DNA of 64,000 nucleotides, taken from assembly GCF_007556585.1 (NCBI RefSeq), contig NZ_VJNA01000004.1, positions 51,083 through 115,082 of the forward strand, given 5' to 3'. Position 1 is the first letter of the stretch; the number at the start of each line of letters is the position of its first letter. Origin of the DNA: Tepidimonas aquatica (GTDB lineage: Bacteria > Pseudomonadota > Gammaproteobacteria > Burkholderiales > Burkholderiaceae_C). Below the pieces are notes generated by a model. The model was not told the DNA's origin and did no database searches. It was given only the letters and a program-made list of their open reading frames with translations. Position numbers and translations under genes: made by a program. Below, piece after piece: positions 20,754 through 27,971 of the stretch.

Positions 20754-22091
20754 TCACGGCCGCGCCATGCGGCAGGTGTGCGGTTGCTCGGCCGCCGTGG
20801 CTTCCAGCCGCTGGATGACGCGAAAGCCGTAGCCCGAGCCCTCGACGTCGAACGGCACGCCGGGCGCGCCTTGGCGCTCCATCACCGCGACCATCAGCGG
20901 TTGTTGGGCCTGGTGGTCGTCGGCCCGCATGCGCAGCCGCTGCCCCGCCAGCGTCACGTCGGCCCGCTCCAGCGCCCGCGCCACGGCCAATGCCGGCGAC
21001 ACGCCATCGGGGCCGCCGGTGCCGCCGTTGCGCGCGGCCTGCTGCAGGGCTTGCGCCAGCGCCTCGATCATCAACTGCATGCGCAGGTGGATGTAGTCGT
21101 CGGCCGGATTTGGGAAGCGGCGCCGGAACGCCTCCACCAACTGGCGCGACGCTTCGCCGGGGGCGTTGGGGAACCAGTCGGCCACAGCCAGCACCTTGCC
21201 CACGCCGGCCTCACCAATGGCGGCGGGTGCGCCGAGCGCGTTGCCATAAAAGGTATAGAACTTGCCCTCGTACTGCAGCTCGCGCGCGGCACGCACCAAC
21301 AGGGTCAGGTCGTTGCCCCAGTTGCCGGTGATAACGGCCTGCGCTCCGCTGGCTTTGATCTTGGTCACGTAGGGGATGAAATCCTTGATGCGCGCCATCG
21401 GGTGCAGCTCCTCGCCGACGATGCGCACGTCCGGCCGTTGCACGGCGAGTTGGCGCTTCGCCTCGCGCAACACCGCCTGCCCAAAGCTGTAATCCTGCCC
21501 GATCAGGTACACGCTTTTGACCTCGGAATCCGCTTTGAGCACGCTCATCAGCGCGGCCATGCGCATGTCCGCGTGCGCGTCGAAGCGGAAGTGCCAAAAG
21601 CTGCAGCGCTCGTTGGTCAGCACCGGATCGACGGCGGAGTAGTTGAGGAACACCACCTGGCGCTGCGGCTCGCGCTCGTTGTGGCGGTTGATCGCCTCGA
21701 TCAGCGCGGCGGCCACCGCCGACGAGTTGCCCTGCGCCACCAGGCTGATGCCGTCGTCCAGCGCCGACTGCAACGCCGAGAGGGCCTCTTGCGGCTGGCT
21801 TTTGCTGTCGTAGCGCACGATCTGCAACGGCCGGCGCACACCGCCGCCCATGTCGACGCCACCGCGGGCGTTGACGCGCTCGCACGCCCACACCAGGTTG
21901 CGAAACACCGCCTCACCGGTGTTGCCAAACGGCCCCGACAGACCCTCGATGAGGGCGACACGGATCGGCGCGCCGCCGCGGCCCTGCGCACCCAGCGGCG
22001 AGGTGGCGGTCGCGGCCGCCAGGCTCACGAGGGCCGCCATGGCACGGCGGCGATCCCACACGTCGCAAGTGAATGTCTTCATGATCGACAC
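20754..22091 (-). CDS. Branched-chain amino acid-type ABC transporter ligand-binding protein
   Basis: A 445-residue periplasmic binding protein of the LivJ/LivK-like type I fold. It starts with a basic segment WDRRRAMAALVSLAAATAT, a signal peptide with a Tat-like arginine run, cleaved probably near GAQG. The mature part shows IRVALIEGLSGPFGNTGEA, VAQGNSSAVAAALIEAINRH and VYLIGQDYSFGQAVLREAKRQL, typical of the family. No permease or ATPase gene is adjacent, so it is an orphan. The ligand is unknown. An in-frame ATG three codons further in is an alternative start. An AT-only palindrome lies upstream. Confidence 0.82.
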   Translation of the reverse strand: MSIMKTFTCDVWDRRRAMAALVSLAAATATSPLGAQGRGGAPIRVALIEGLSGPFGNTGEAVFRNLVWACERVNARGGVDMGGGVRRPLQIVRYDSKSQPQEALSALQSALDDGISLVAQGNSSAVAAALIEAINRHNEREPQRQVVFLNYSAVDPVLTNERCSFWHFRFDAHADMRMAALMSVLKADSEVKSVYLIGQDYSFGQAVLREAKRQLAVQRPDVRIVGEELHPMARIKDFIPYVTKIKASGAQAVITGNWGNDLTLLVRAARELQYEGKFYTFYGNALGAPAAIGEAGVGKVLAVADWFPNAPGEASRQLVEAFRRRFPNPADDYIHLRMQLMIEALAQALQQAARNGGTGGPDGVSPALAVARALERADVTLAGQRLRMRADDHQAQQPLMVAVMERQGAPGVPFDVEGSGYGFRVIQRLEATAAEQPHTCRMARP

Positions 22092-22140
22092 AGCCAGTAG
22101 AGAAGAACGTGGAGCCGCATTGTAGCGGGAAACCGGGTTT

Positions 22141-22155
22141 ATAATTCATAATTAT
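22141..22155. promoter_or_regulatory. AT-only palindrome upstream of the orphan binding protein
   Basis: ATAATT and AATTAT arms flank three bases, entirely A/T except one position, in a region otherwise about 65-70% GC. It sits about 50 bp upstream of the start codon of the gene at 20754-22091 in a 131-bp intergenic gap. It may be promoter DNA or an operator; it loosely resembles a Fur box, but the match is partial. Confidence 0.35.
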
Positions 22156-22222
22156 CAAGTTCCAGCCGACGTCGATCGTCGCCACCGGGCGTCCGCCCGA
22201 ACCGACACATCACGGCGCGCTG

Positions 22223-23269
22223 TCAGGTCACCGCGTGACCCAGCTCCTGCAGCGGCCAGCGCGGTCGCACATCAAAGCGGTAGCTGCGCCCATCGTCCGG
22301 CCACAGCCCGGCTTGCCAGCGCAGCGCCGCGGCCAACGCGATCATGGCCCCGTTGTCGGTGCACAAGTGCAGCTCCGGGTAGTGCACGCGCGCCCCGATG
22401 CGCTGGGCCGCTTGCCCCAGCTGCGCACGCAGCCGCTGGTTGGCCCCCACCCCGCCGGCCACCACCAACCGCCGCAACCCGGTGGTGCGCAGTGCCGCCA
22501 ACGCCTTGTGCACCAGCACGTCCACAATGGCGGCCTGGGTGGCCGCCGCCAGGTCGGCCCGCCGCAGCGGCAGCGCGTCGCCCAGCTTGCGCACCTGGGT
22601 CAACACCGCGGTTTTGAGGCCGGCGAACGAAAAATCCAGGTCCCCACTGTGCAGCAGCGGCCTAGGCAGGGCAAACGCCTCGGGGTCGCCCTGCTCGGCC
22701 AGCCGCGCCAACGCCGGCCCCCCGGGGTAGCCCAGCCCCAGCAGCTTGGCCGACTTGTCAAACGCCTCGCCGGCGGCGTCGTCGATGGTTTCCCCCAGCA
22801 GCGTGTAGCGCCCCACGCCATCCACCCGCATCAACTGCGTGTGCCCGCCGGACACCAGCAGCGCCACGAACGGAAACTCCGGCGGATCGGCACTCAGAAA
22901 CGGCGACAGCAAGTGCCCTTCCAGGTGATGCATCCCGACCACTGGCACCTCCAAGGCCGCCGCCAACGCGCACGCCACGCCCGCGCCCACCAGCAGTGCG
23001 CCGGCCAGCCCCGGACCACGGGTGTAGGCCACGGCCTGCACGTCGTGCAACGCCGCCCCAGCCTCGGCCAGGGCACGCTCGGTCAGTGGCAGGATGCGGC
23101 GGATGTGGTCACGGCTGGCCAGCTCCGGCACCACGCCACCGTACTGTTCGTGCATGGCCACTTGGCTGTGCAACGCCGCCCCGCGCAGCCGCGGCACGCC
23201 TTGCGCCGCCGCGTCCACCAGCGCCACGCCGGTTTCATCACAGGAGGATTCGATGCCCAAAATCAACAT
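22223..23269 (-). CDS. tsaD: tRNA N6-threonylcarbamoyladenosine transferase TsaD
   Basis: Transfers the threonylcarbamoyl group onto A37 of ANN-decoding tRNAs. The 348-residue frame begins [19 protein letters not shown], has the metal-binding histidines in [10 protein letters not shown] (about residues 110-119), [24 protein letters not shown] and [12 protein letters not shown]. Length is as expected. The start is set by the conserved MLILGIE; upstream frame is not conserved. Divergent from the nitrate-regulator gene. Confidence 0.96.
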   Translation of the reverse strand: MLILGIESSCDETGVALVDAAAQGVPRLRGAALHSQVAMHEQYGGVVPELASRDHIRRILPLTERALAEAGAALHDVQAVAYTRGPGLAGALLVGAGVACALAAALEVPVVGMHHLEGHLLSPFLSADPPEFPFVALLVSGGHTQLMRVDGVGRYTLLGETIDDAAGEAFDKSAKLLGLGYPGGPALARLAEQGDPEAFALPRPLLHSGDLDFSFAGLKTAVLTQVRKLGDALPLRRADLAAATQAAIVDVLVHKALAALRTTGLRRLVVAGGVGANQRLRAQLGQAAQRIGARVHYPELHLCTDNGAMIALAAALRWQAGLWPDDGRSYRFDVRPRWPLQELGHAVT

Positions 23270-23324
23270 GGGGCCCGAGTGTAGTCGCGTCCTCCGATGA
23301 CGCGCCACAACCCCGCGATGCGGC

Positions 23325-23340
23325 TGGCATGGATGTTGCG
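23325..23340 (+). promoter_or_regulatory. Candidate sigma-54 promoter of the NIT-ANTAR gene
   Basis: TGGCATG then four bases then TTGC, with GG and GC separated by exactly ten bases, close to the -24/-12 consensus TGGCACG-N4-TTGCW (one mismatch in the first block and one after TTGC). It would start transcription near 23350, 26 bp before the ATG. No clear activator site was found upstream. Confidence 0.5.
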
Positions 23341-23375
23341 TACACCTATGCCGCATCACCAGGAGACCGACCACC

Positions 23376-24692
23376 ATGACCACCCCCGATGCGTTGCAGT
23401 TGTTGATCGCGGCGCGGCAGTGTGAAATGGCCGAACTGGAACAGCTCGAACGCACCAGCCAATGGGTCGATGTCATCGCTCAGGTCATCCATGCTCTGCA
23501 ACGCGAGCGGGGCCTCAGCAACCTGTACCTCGGCTCCGGCGGACGACGCGGCCAGACCGAATTGCAGCGGCAACGTCAGGTTAGCGACCGCGCCATCCAA
23601 CACCTGTACACGCACGTCGAGGCGCTGCGTGGCCAGCGGCTGCGCGCCCTGCAAGGCGCGCGCCTGTACAGCCAGGCCGCGCGTGCGCTGCAAGGTCTGG
23701 GGGCGCTGGCGGCGTTGCGGCGGCGCATCGATCAGCGGCAGTGGGACAGCGCCCACAGCACCAGCGCCTACACCCAACTGGTGGCGGTGTTGTTGGACTG
23801 GGTGTTCGAGGCGGCCGACACCGCCGCCGATCCCGACATCACCCGCTGGCTGGTTGCGCTGTTCAACCTGATGCAAGGCAAGGAATACCTGGGGCAAGAG
23901 CGCGCGATGGGCACGGCTATGCTGGCAGCTCAGCGCCTCGACGCCGCCTTGCAGCGGCGGTTGCTGCACCTGATGGACGCGCAGCAATGTTGTTTCGATT
24001 TGGTCGAAACGCACGCTGCAGACGACTTGCACCGCTGCGGCGCGTGGCCGCTGAACGCCCTGGACAGCGCTGAACACGAACGTCTGCGTCGCATCCTGTG
24101 CACGTCCACACCTGGCCAAACAGCCCCCAACGAACTCGGTCCCGTATGGTTCGACGTGTGCAGTCGGCGCATCGACCAACTGCGCAACGTCGAGCAAGCG
24201 CTGTGCGAAGCGCTGCAGCGCCTGTGCCGCGACAAGCGTGCCCAGGCCGAGGCGGCGCTGCGCCAGCTCGAGGCCCTGCCGCCATCAGGCCTGGACAACG
24301 ACCCCGACGAGGACTTGAGCTGCCTGACCTCACAACCCCCGGATGCCGACTGGCCCTGCACCGACACCGTGGCGCGCTACCCGTACCGCTCGCTGCCCGG
24401 CTTGCTGCATGAGCAACAACAACGCCTGCAGCGCCTCAGCACCGAACTCGACGCCGTGCGCGCCAGTTTGCAAGACCGCAAAGTGATCGAGCGCGCCAAA
24501 GGGTTGCTGATGGCTCACCGACGCCTCAGCGAAGAGCAGGCGCACCGCACGCTGCGTCAGCTGGCCATGAACCAAGGCAAGCGCATGGTCGACGTCGCCC
24601 AGTCCATCCTCGCCACCGCCGCGGCGCTGCCGGATGTGCTCGACGGTGCACTGCTGCAGTGCACCCCGGCGCCACGCAGCCACCACCGTTGA
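23376..24692 (+). CDS. nasR: Nitrate-responsive NIT-ANTAR transcription antiterminator (NasR-like)
   Basis: An RNA-binding antiterminator that senses nitrate or nitrite. The 438-residue frame has an N-terminal helical NIT sensor ([15 protein letters not shown] at about residues 42-56, a hallmark of NIT domains) up to about residue 290, a glutamine-rich coiled coil near 348-365, and a C-terminal ANTAR domain: [20 protein letters not shown] then [20 protein letters not shown] (about residues 368-410). This is the NasR architecture known from Klebsiella. It is directly upstream of the nitrate transporter operon and its leader contains matching hexaloop hairpins. No transmembrane segments are seen. 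Start ATG follows AGGAGA. Confidence 0.9.
   Translation: MTTPDALQLLIAARQCEMAELEQLERTSQWVDVIAQVIHALQRERGLSNLYLGSGGRRGQTELQRQRQVSDRAIQHLYTHVEALRGQRLRALQGARLYSQAARALQGLGALAALRRRIDQRQWDSAHSTSAYTQLVAVLLDWVFEAADTAADPDITRWLVALFNLMQGKEYLGQERAMGTAMLAAQRLDAALQRRLLHLMDAQQCCFDLVETHAADDLHRCGAWPLNALDSAEHERLRRILCTSTPGQTAPNELGPVWFDVCSRRIDQLRNVEQALCEALQRLCRDKRAQAEAALRQLEALPPSGLDNDPDEDLSCLTSQPPDADWPCTDTVARYPYRSLPGLLHEQQQRLQRLSTELDAVRASLQDRKVIERAKGLLMAHRRLSEEQAHRTLRQLAMNQGKRMVDVAQSILATAAALPDVLDGALLQCTPAPRSHHR
24647..24663. promoter_or_regulatory. NtrC-type enhancer site inside the end of nasR
   Basis: TGCACT-N5-AGTGCA, a perfect inverted repeat that extends outward to ten-base arms around a single central T (24645-24665). 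It fits the NtrC consensus TGCACY-N5-RGTGCA. Its centre is about 127 bp upstream of the predicted start of the nrt transcript, the usual distance for NtrC enhancers. Confidence 0.6.
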
Positions 24693-24698
24693 GCGCGG

Positions 24699-24715
24699 CG
24701 CACCAACGCGGAGCA
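24699..24715. promoter_or_regulatory. Weaker second NtrC-type site
   Basis: CGCACC-N5-GGAGCA keeps most of the half-site bases of the NtrC consensus with two mismatches. Its centre is 52 bp (about five helical turns) from the stronger site upstream, an arrangement that would favour cooperative binding. Confidence 0.35.
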
Positions 24716-24756
24716 AGGCAAGAGGCGATGACGCGCGCGCGCATAGGCCGCAAGGC

Positions 24757-24772
24757 TGGCACGTCATTTGCT
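24757..24772 (+). promoter_or_regulatory. Sigma-54 promoter of the nitrate assimilation operon
   Basis: TGGCACG, four bases, TTGCT: an exact match to the -24/-12 consensus, with GG (24758-24759) and GC (24770-24771) ten bases apart. The transcript should start near 24782, eight bases before the first leader hairpin. Sigma-54 promoters need an enhancer protein, consistent with the NtrC-type sites upstream. Confidence 0.8.
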
Positions 24773-24789
24773 TGATACCAAGCAAGCAC

Positions 24790-24846
24790 AGGTCAACGGC
24801 GACCTCGCTGCGCCCCGACGAGGGGGCATTTTGGACAACGGCGTCC
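24790..24846 (+). promoter_or_regulatory. ANTAR two-hexaloop RNA leader
   Basis: Two hairpins share the same six-base loop AACGGC, with A at position 1 and G at position 4 as required by ANTAR proteins. P1 is AGGTC/GACCT (24790-24805); P2 is GGAC/GTCC (24833-24846). A third stem, GCCCC/GGGGC with loop GACGAG (24812-24827), lies between them and lacks the A1 signature. P2 shares its loop and 3' arm with the 5' arm of the terminator, so protein bound to P1 and P2 would block terminator folding. Confidence 0.75.
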
Positions 24847-24893
24847 TTGCACCGGCAGCGCTTCGGCGCGCACGGGCAACGACGCCGTTTTTT
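24837..24893 (+). terminator. Leader terminator before nrtA
   Basis: AACGGCGTC (24837-24845) pairs perfectly with GACGCCGTT (24881-24889), followed by six T (24888-24893). Inside, TTGC pairs with GCAA and GCGC-TTCG-GCGC forms a UUCG-capped tip. It lies 30 bp before the nrtA start and would stop transcription unless P2 of the leader is stabilised. Confidence 0.85.
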
Positions 24894-24922
24894 GTTGCGA
24901 CACCCTTCCTGGAGCCTACGCC

Positions 24923-26215
24923 ATGACCCACATTGATGATGCCAACGTCACCAACAACGGCGCCGCCCCGGCGGCAGCGCCGCAGGCTGCGGGCCCCAAC
25001 CGCCGCCAATGGCTCGGGCAAACGGGAGCTGCCTTGTTTGCATGCCTAGGCCACCACGGCGTGTGGGCCGCAGGCTCCGACGCGCCAGAAAAAACCGAAG
25101 TCAAGATCGGCTTCATCCCCCTGACCGACTGCGCCAGTGTCGTGATGGCCAACGTGCTCGGTTTCGACAAAAAGTACGGCGTCACGATCATCCCCACCAA
25201 AGAAGCGAGTTGGGCAGGCGTGCGCGACAAACTCGTCAATGGCGAGTTGGACATGGCCCACGTGCTGTACGGCCTGGTGTACGGCGTGCACATGGGCACC
25301 GCTGGCCCCAAAAAAGCCATGGCCGTCCTGATGGGACTCAACCACAACGGCCAGGCCATCACGTTGAGCAAGGCCCTGGCCACCCAAGGCGTTACCGATG
25401 GCCCATCGCTGGCCAAACACATGCGCGCCAACAGGCGCGAGTACACGTTTGCCGGCACCTTCCCCACCGGCACCCATGCCATGTGGATACATTACTGGCT
25501 GGCTTCGTTTGGCATCAACCCGCTCACCGATGCCAAGCTGATCACCGTACCGCCACCGCAAATGGTGGCCAACATGCGGGTGGGCAACATGGATGGCTTT
25601 TGTGTGGGTGAACCATGGAACCACCGCGCCATCATGGACGGCATCGGCATCACCGCCAACACCACCCAGGACATTTGGCGGGACCATCCTGAAAAGGTTT
25701 TAGGCACGACCGTCGAGTTCGTCAAAAAATACCCCAACACCACCCGTGCAGTGATGATGGCGGTGCTGGAAGCCAGCCGCTGGATCGATGCCGGGCTGCA
25801 AAACAAGCTCAAAATGGCCGAAGTGGTGGCACAAAAGTCCTATATCAACACCAGCGTCGACGCGATTAACCAGCGCATCTTGGGGCGCTACCAAAACGGC
25901 TTGGGCAAAACCTGGGACGACCCCAACCACATGAAATTCTTCAACGATGGCAAGGTCAATTTCCCGTACCTGTCCGACGGCATGTGGTTCCTGACCCAGC
26001 ACAAACGCTGGGGTTTGATCAAAGATCACCCCGACTACCTGGGCATTGCCAAACAAATCAACCAGATCGAGCTGTACAAAAGCGTAGCCGGCGCGCTGGG
26101 CATCAGTGTTCCTAAAGACCCGATGCGCAGCAACAAATTGATCGACGGTGTGGTCTGGGATGGCAAAAACCCTGCCCAGTACGCCGACAGCTTTGCCATC
26201 CGTGCCAAAGCCTGA
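24923..26215 (+). CDS. nrtA: Nitrate ABC transporter substrate-binding protein
   Basis: Periplasmic nitrate/nitrite-binding protein, 430 residues. The N-terminus has a Tat-type signal (NRRQWLGQTGAALFACLG, about residues 27-44), as is common for NrtA/NasF proteins that fold before export. The mature part has VKIGFIPLTDCASVVMANVLG, GELDMAHVLYGLVYGVHMGT and a CVGEPWNHRAIMDGIG segment, all typical of the nitrate and bicarbonate binders (NrtA/CmpA). It is the first gene after the antitermination leader. Nitrate rather than bicarbonate is supported by the downstream nir and nas genes. Confidence 0.92.
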   Translation: MTHIDDANVTNNGAAPAAAPQAAGPNRRQWLGQTGAALFACLGHHGVWAAGSDAPEKTEVKIGFIPLTDCASVVMANVLGFDKKYGVTIIPTKEASWAGVRDKLVNGELDMAHVLYGLVYGVHMGTAGPKKAMAVLMGLNHNGQAITLSKALATQGVTDGPSLAKHMRANRREYTFAGTFPTGTHAMWIHYWLASFGINPLTDAKLITVPPPQMVANMRVGNMDGFCVGEPWNHRAIMDGIGITANTTQDIWRDHPEKVLGTTVEFVKKYPNTTRAVMMAVLEASRWIDAGLQNKLKMAEVVAQKSYINTSVDAINQRILGRYQNGLGKTWDDPNHMKFFNDGKVNFPYLSDGMWFLTQHKRWGLIKDHPDYLGIAKQINQIELYKSVAGALGISVPKDPMRSNKLIDGVVWDGKNPAQYADSFAIRAKA

Positions 26216-26233
26216 GCCCACAGGAGAATCCAC

Positions 26234-27157
26234 ATGGTCAGCGCCGTTTTTCACGGTCCGTGGTACGACACGGCCTCATCCGAGCACAGCCGCTCGACCC
26301 CCAACCCGACGGCACCCGACTCAAGCGTGCCCGTGCCCCGTGCGGCGCCCGACAGCGCGCCACCGCCGCGGCGTCCGAACCCGAACGGTACGCTGGCGCG
26401 CATTGTCGCGTCGTGCGCGGGCATCGCCTTGCTGGTGGGCGTTTGGGCGCTGCTGACGCAGCCTGGTGGATCTTTTCCCACGCCGGCAGCCACCTTCGAT
26501 GCCGCCGTCGAGCTCTTTTCTGATCCGTTTTACCGCAACGGGCCCAACGACCAGGGCATCGGCTGGAACGTGTTGATGTCGTTGCAACGGGTCGCGCTGG
26601 GGTTTGGTCTGGCGGCCTTGGTTGGCATTCCGCTGGGCTTTTTGATCGGACGTTTTCGATTCCTGGGTAGCATGTTCAGCCCCATCATCGGCTTGCTGCG
26701 CCCGGTGTCGCCACTGGCCTGGCTTCCGTTGGGGTTGCTTGCTTTCAAGGCGGCCAACCCAGCCGCCATCTGGACGATTTTTATTTGCTCCATTTGGCCG
26801 ATGATCATCAACACCGCAGTCGGCGTGCAACGTGTGCCCCAGGACTATCTCAACGTGGCACGGGTGCTCGACCTAAACGAATGGAAAATCATCACCCGCA
26901 TTTTGATGCCGGCCGTACTGCCCTACATGCTAACCGGTGTGCGCTTGGCCGTCGGTACCGCCTGGTTGGTGATCGTGGCAGCTGAAATGTTGACCGGTGG
27001 CGTGGGTATTGGCTTTTGGGTGTGGGACGAATGGAACAACCTGAACGTCAACCACATCATCGTGGCCATCGTTGTCATCGGTACAGTTGGGTTGCTGTTG
27101 GAGCTGGCGCTGATCAAAATCGCCACCGCCTTCACCTACGACGAGGTCAAACCATGA
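26234..27157 (+). CDS. nrtB: Nitrate ABC transporter permease
   Basis: Inner-membrane permease of the nitrate importer, 307 residues. The first 50 residues are polar and proline-rich, then six or so hydrophobic segments follow. The EAA-like loop for ATPase contact appears in LNVARVLDLNEWKIITRILMPAVLP. Related to SsuC/TauC-type permeases. It starts 18 bp after nrtA and its stop overlaps the ATPase start (ATGA). Confidence 0.92.
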   Translation: MVSAVFHGPWYDTASSEHSRSTPNPTAPDSSVPVPRAAPDSAPPPRRPNPNGTLARIVASCAGIALLVGVWALLTQPGGSFPTPAATFDAAVELFSDPFYRNGPNDQGIGWNVLMSLQRVALGFGLAALVGIPLGFLIGRFRFLGSMFSPIIGLLRPVSPLAWLPLGLLAFKAANPAAIWTIFICSIWPMIINTAVGVQRVPQDYLNVARVLDLNEWKIITRILMPAVLPYMLTGVRLAVGTAWLVIVAAEMLTGGVGIGFWVWDEWNNLNVNHIIVAIVVIGTVGLLLELALIKIATAFTYDEVKP

Positions 27158-27957
27158 ACGACAACAAATACATACAAATCGAAGGTGTGGGGCAGACGTT
27201 CAGCACCCCCAAAGGCGCGTTCGTGGCGCTGCGCGACATCCACCTGACGATTGCCAAAGGCGAATTTGTGGCGCTCATCGGGCATTCGGGTTGCGGCAAG
27301 TCCACACTGCTCAACTTGATCGCCGGGTTGACCCGCCCCAGCGCGGGGGTGCTGCTGTGCGCCGGGCGGGAAATCACCGGCCCAGGCCCGGAGCGCGCCG
27401 TGGTGTTTCAAAACCACTCGCTGCTGCCCTGGCTGACGTGCTTTGACAACGTGTACCTGGCGGTGGAGCGCGTCTTTGGCGCCAACGAGCCCAAGGCCCG
27501 CCTACGCGAACGCACCAGCGCCGCGCTGGAGCTGGTGGGCCTGGCGCACGCCGCCCACAAGCGCCCGGGGGAAATTTCGGGTGGCATGAAGCAGCGGGTA
27601 GGCATTGCCCGCGCCCTGGCGATGGAGCCCAAAGTGCTGCTGATGGACGAGCCGTTTGGCGCATTGGACGCGCTGACCCGCGCCAAGCTGCAAGACGAGT
27701 TGCTCGACATCGTGGCACGCACGCACAGCACGGTGGTGATGGTCACGCACGACGTGGACGAAGCCGTGTTGTTGGCCGACCGCATCGTCATGATGACCAA
27801 TGGCCCAGCGGCCACCATCGGTGAGGTGCTTGAGGTGCCGCTGCCCCGGCCGCGCGATCGGCTACGCCTGGCGGTGGACAACACGTATGTGCGCTGCCGC
27901 AAAGCCGTCATCGATTTTCTCTACACCCGCCAACGTCACGTGGAAAAAGTGGCCTAA
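27154..27957 (+). CDS. nrtD: Nitrate ABC transporter ATP-binding protein
   Basis: ATPase of the nitrate importer, 267 residues, cytoplasmic. Walker A is GHSGCGKST (about residues 43-51), the Q loop VVFQNHSLLPWLT, the signature ISGGMKQRVGIARAL and Walker B VLLMDEPFGALD, with the switch His in VTHDVDEA. The C-terminal segment lacks the NrtA-like binding domain seen in cyanobacterial NrtC, so this corresponds to the short NrtD/NasD form. Start overlaps nrtB by four bases. Confidence 0.93.
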   Translation: MNDNKYIQIEGVGQTFSTPKGAFVALRDIHLTIAKGEFVALIGHSGCGKSTLLNLIAGLTRPSAGVLLCAGREITGPGPERAVVFQNHSLLPWLTCFDNVYLAVERVFGANEPKARLRERTSAALELVGLAHAAHKRPGEISGGMKQRVGIARALAMEPKVLLMDEPFGALDALTRAKLQDELLDIVARTHSTVVMVTHDVDEAVLLADRIVMMTNGPAATIGEVLEVPLPRPRDRLRLAVDNTYVRCRKAVIDFLYTRQRHVEKVA

Positions 27958-27971
27958 AGGAGCATCGCCCC

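Noticed and set aside
24768..24786. A seven-pair hairpin TTGCTTG-ATAC-CAAGCAA as part of the nitrate leader RNA
   Set aside because: It overlaps the -12 element and lies almost wholly upstream of the predicted transcript start, so it would not be in the RNA; the tetraloop also does not fit an ANTAR site.
24812..24827. The middle hairpin GCCCC-GACGAG-GGGGC as a third ANTAR loop
   Set aside because: The six-base loop starts with G instead of A, so it lacks the conserved A1; it is more likely a spacer stem.
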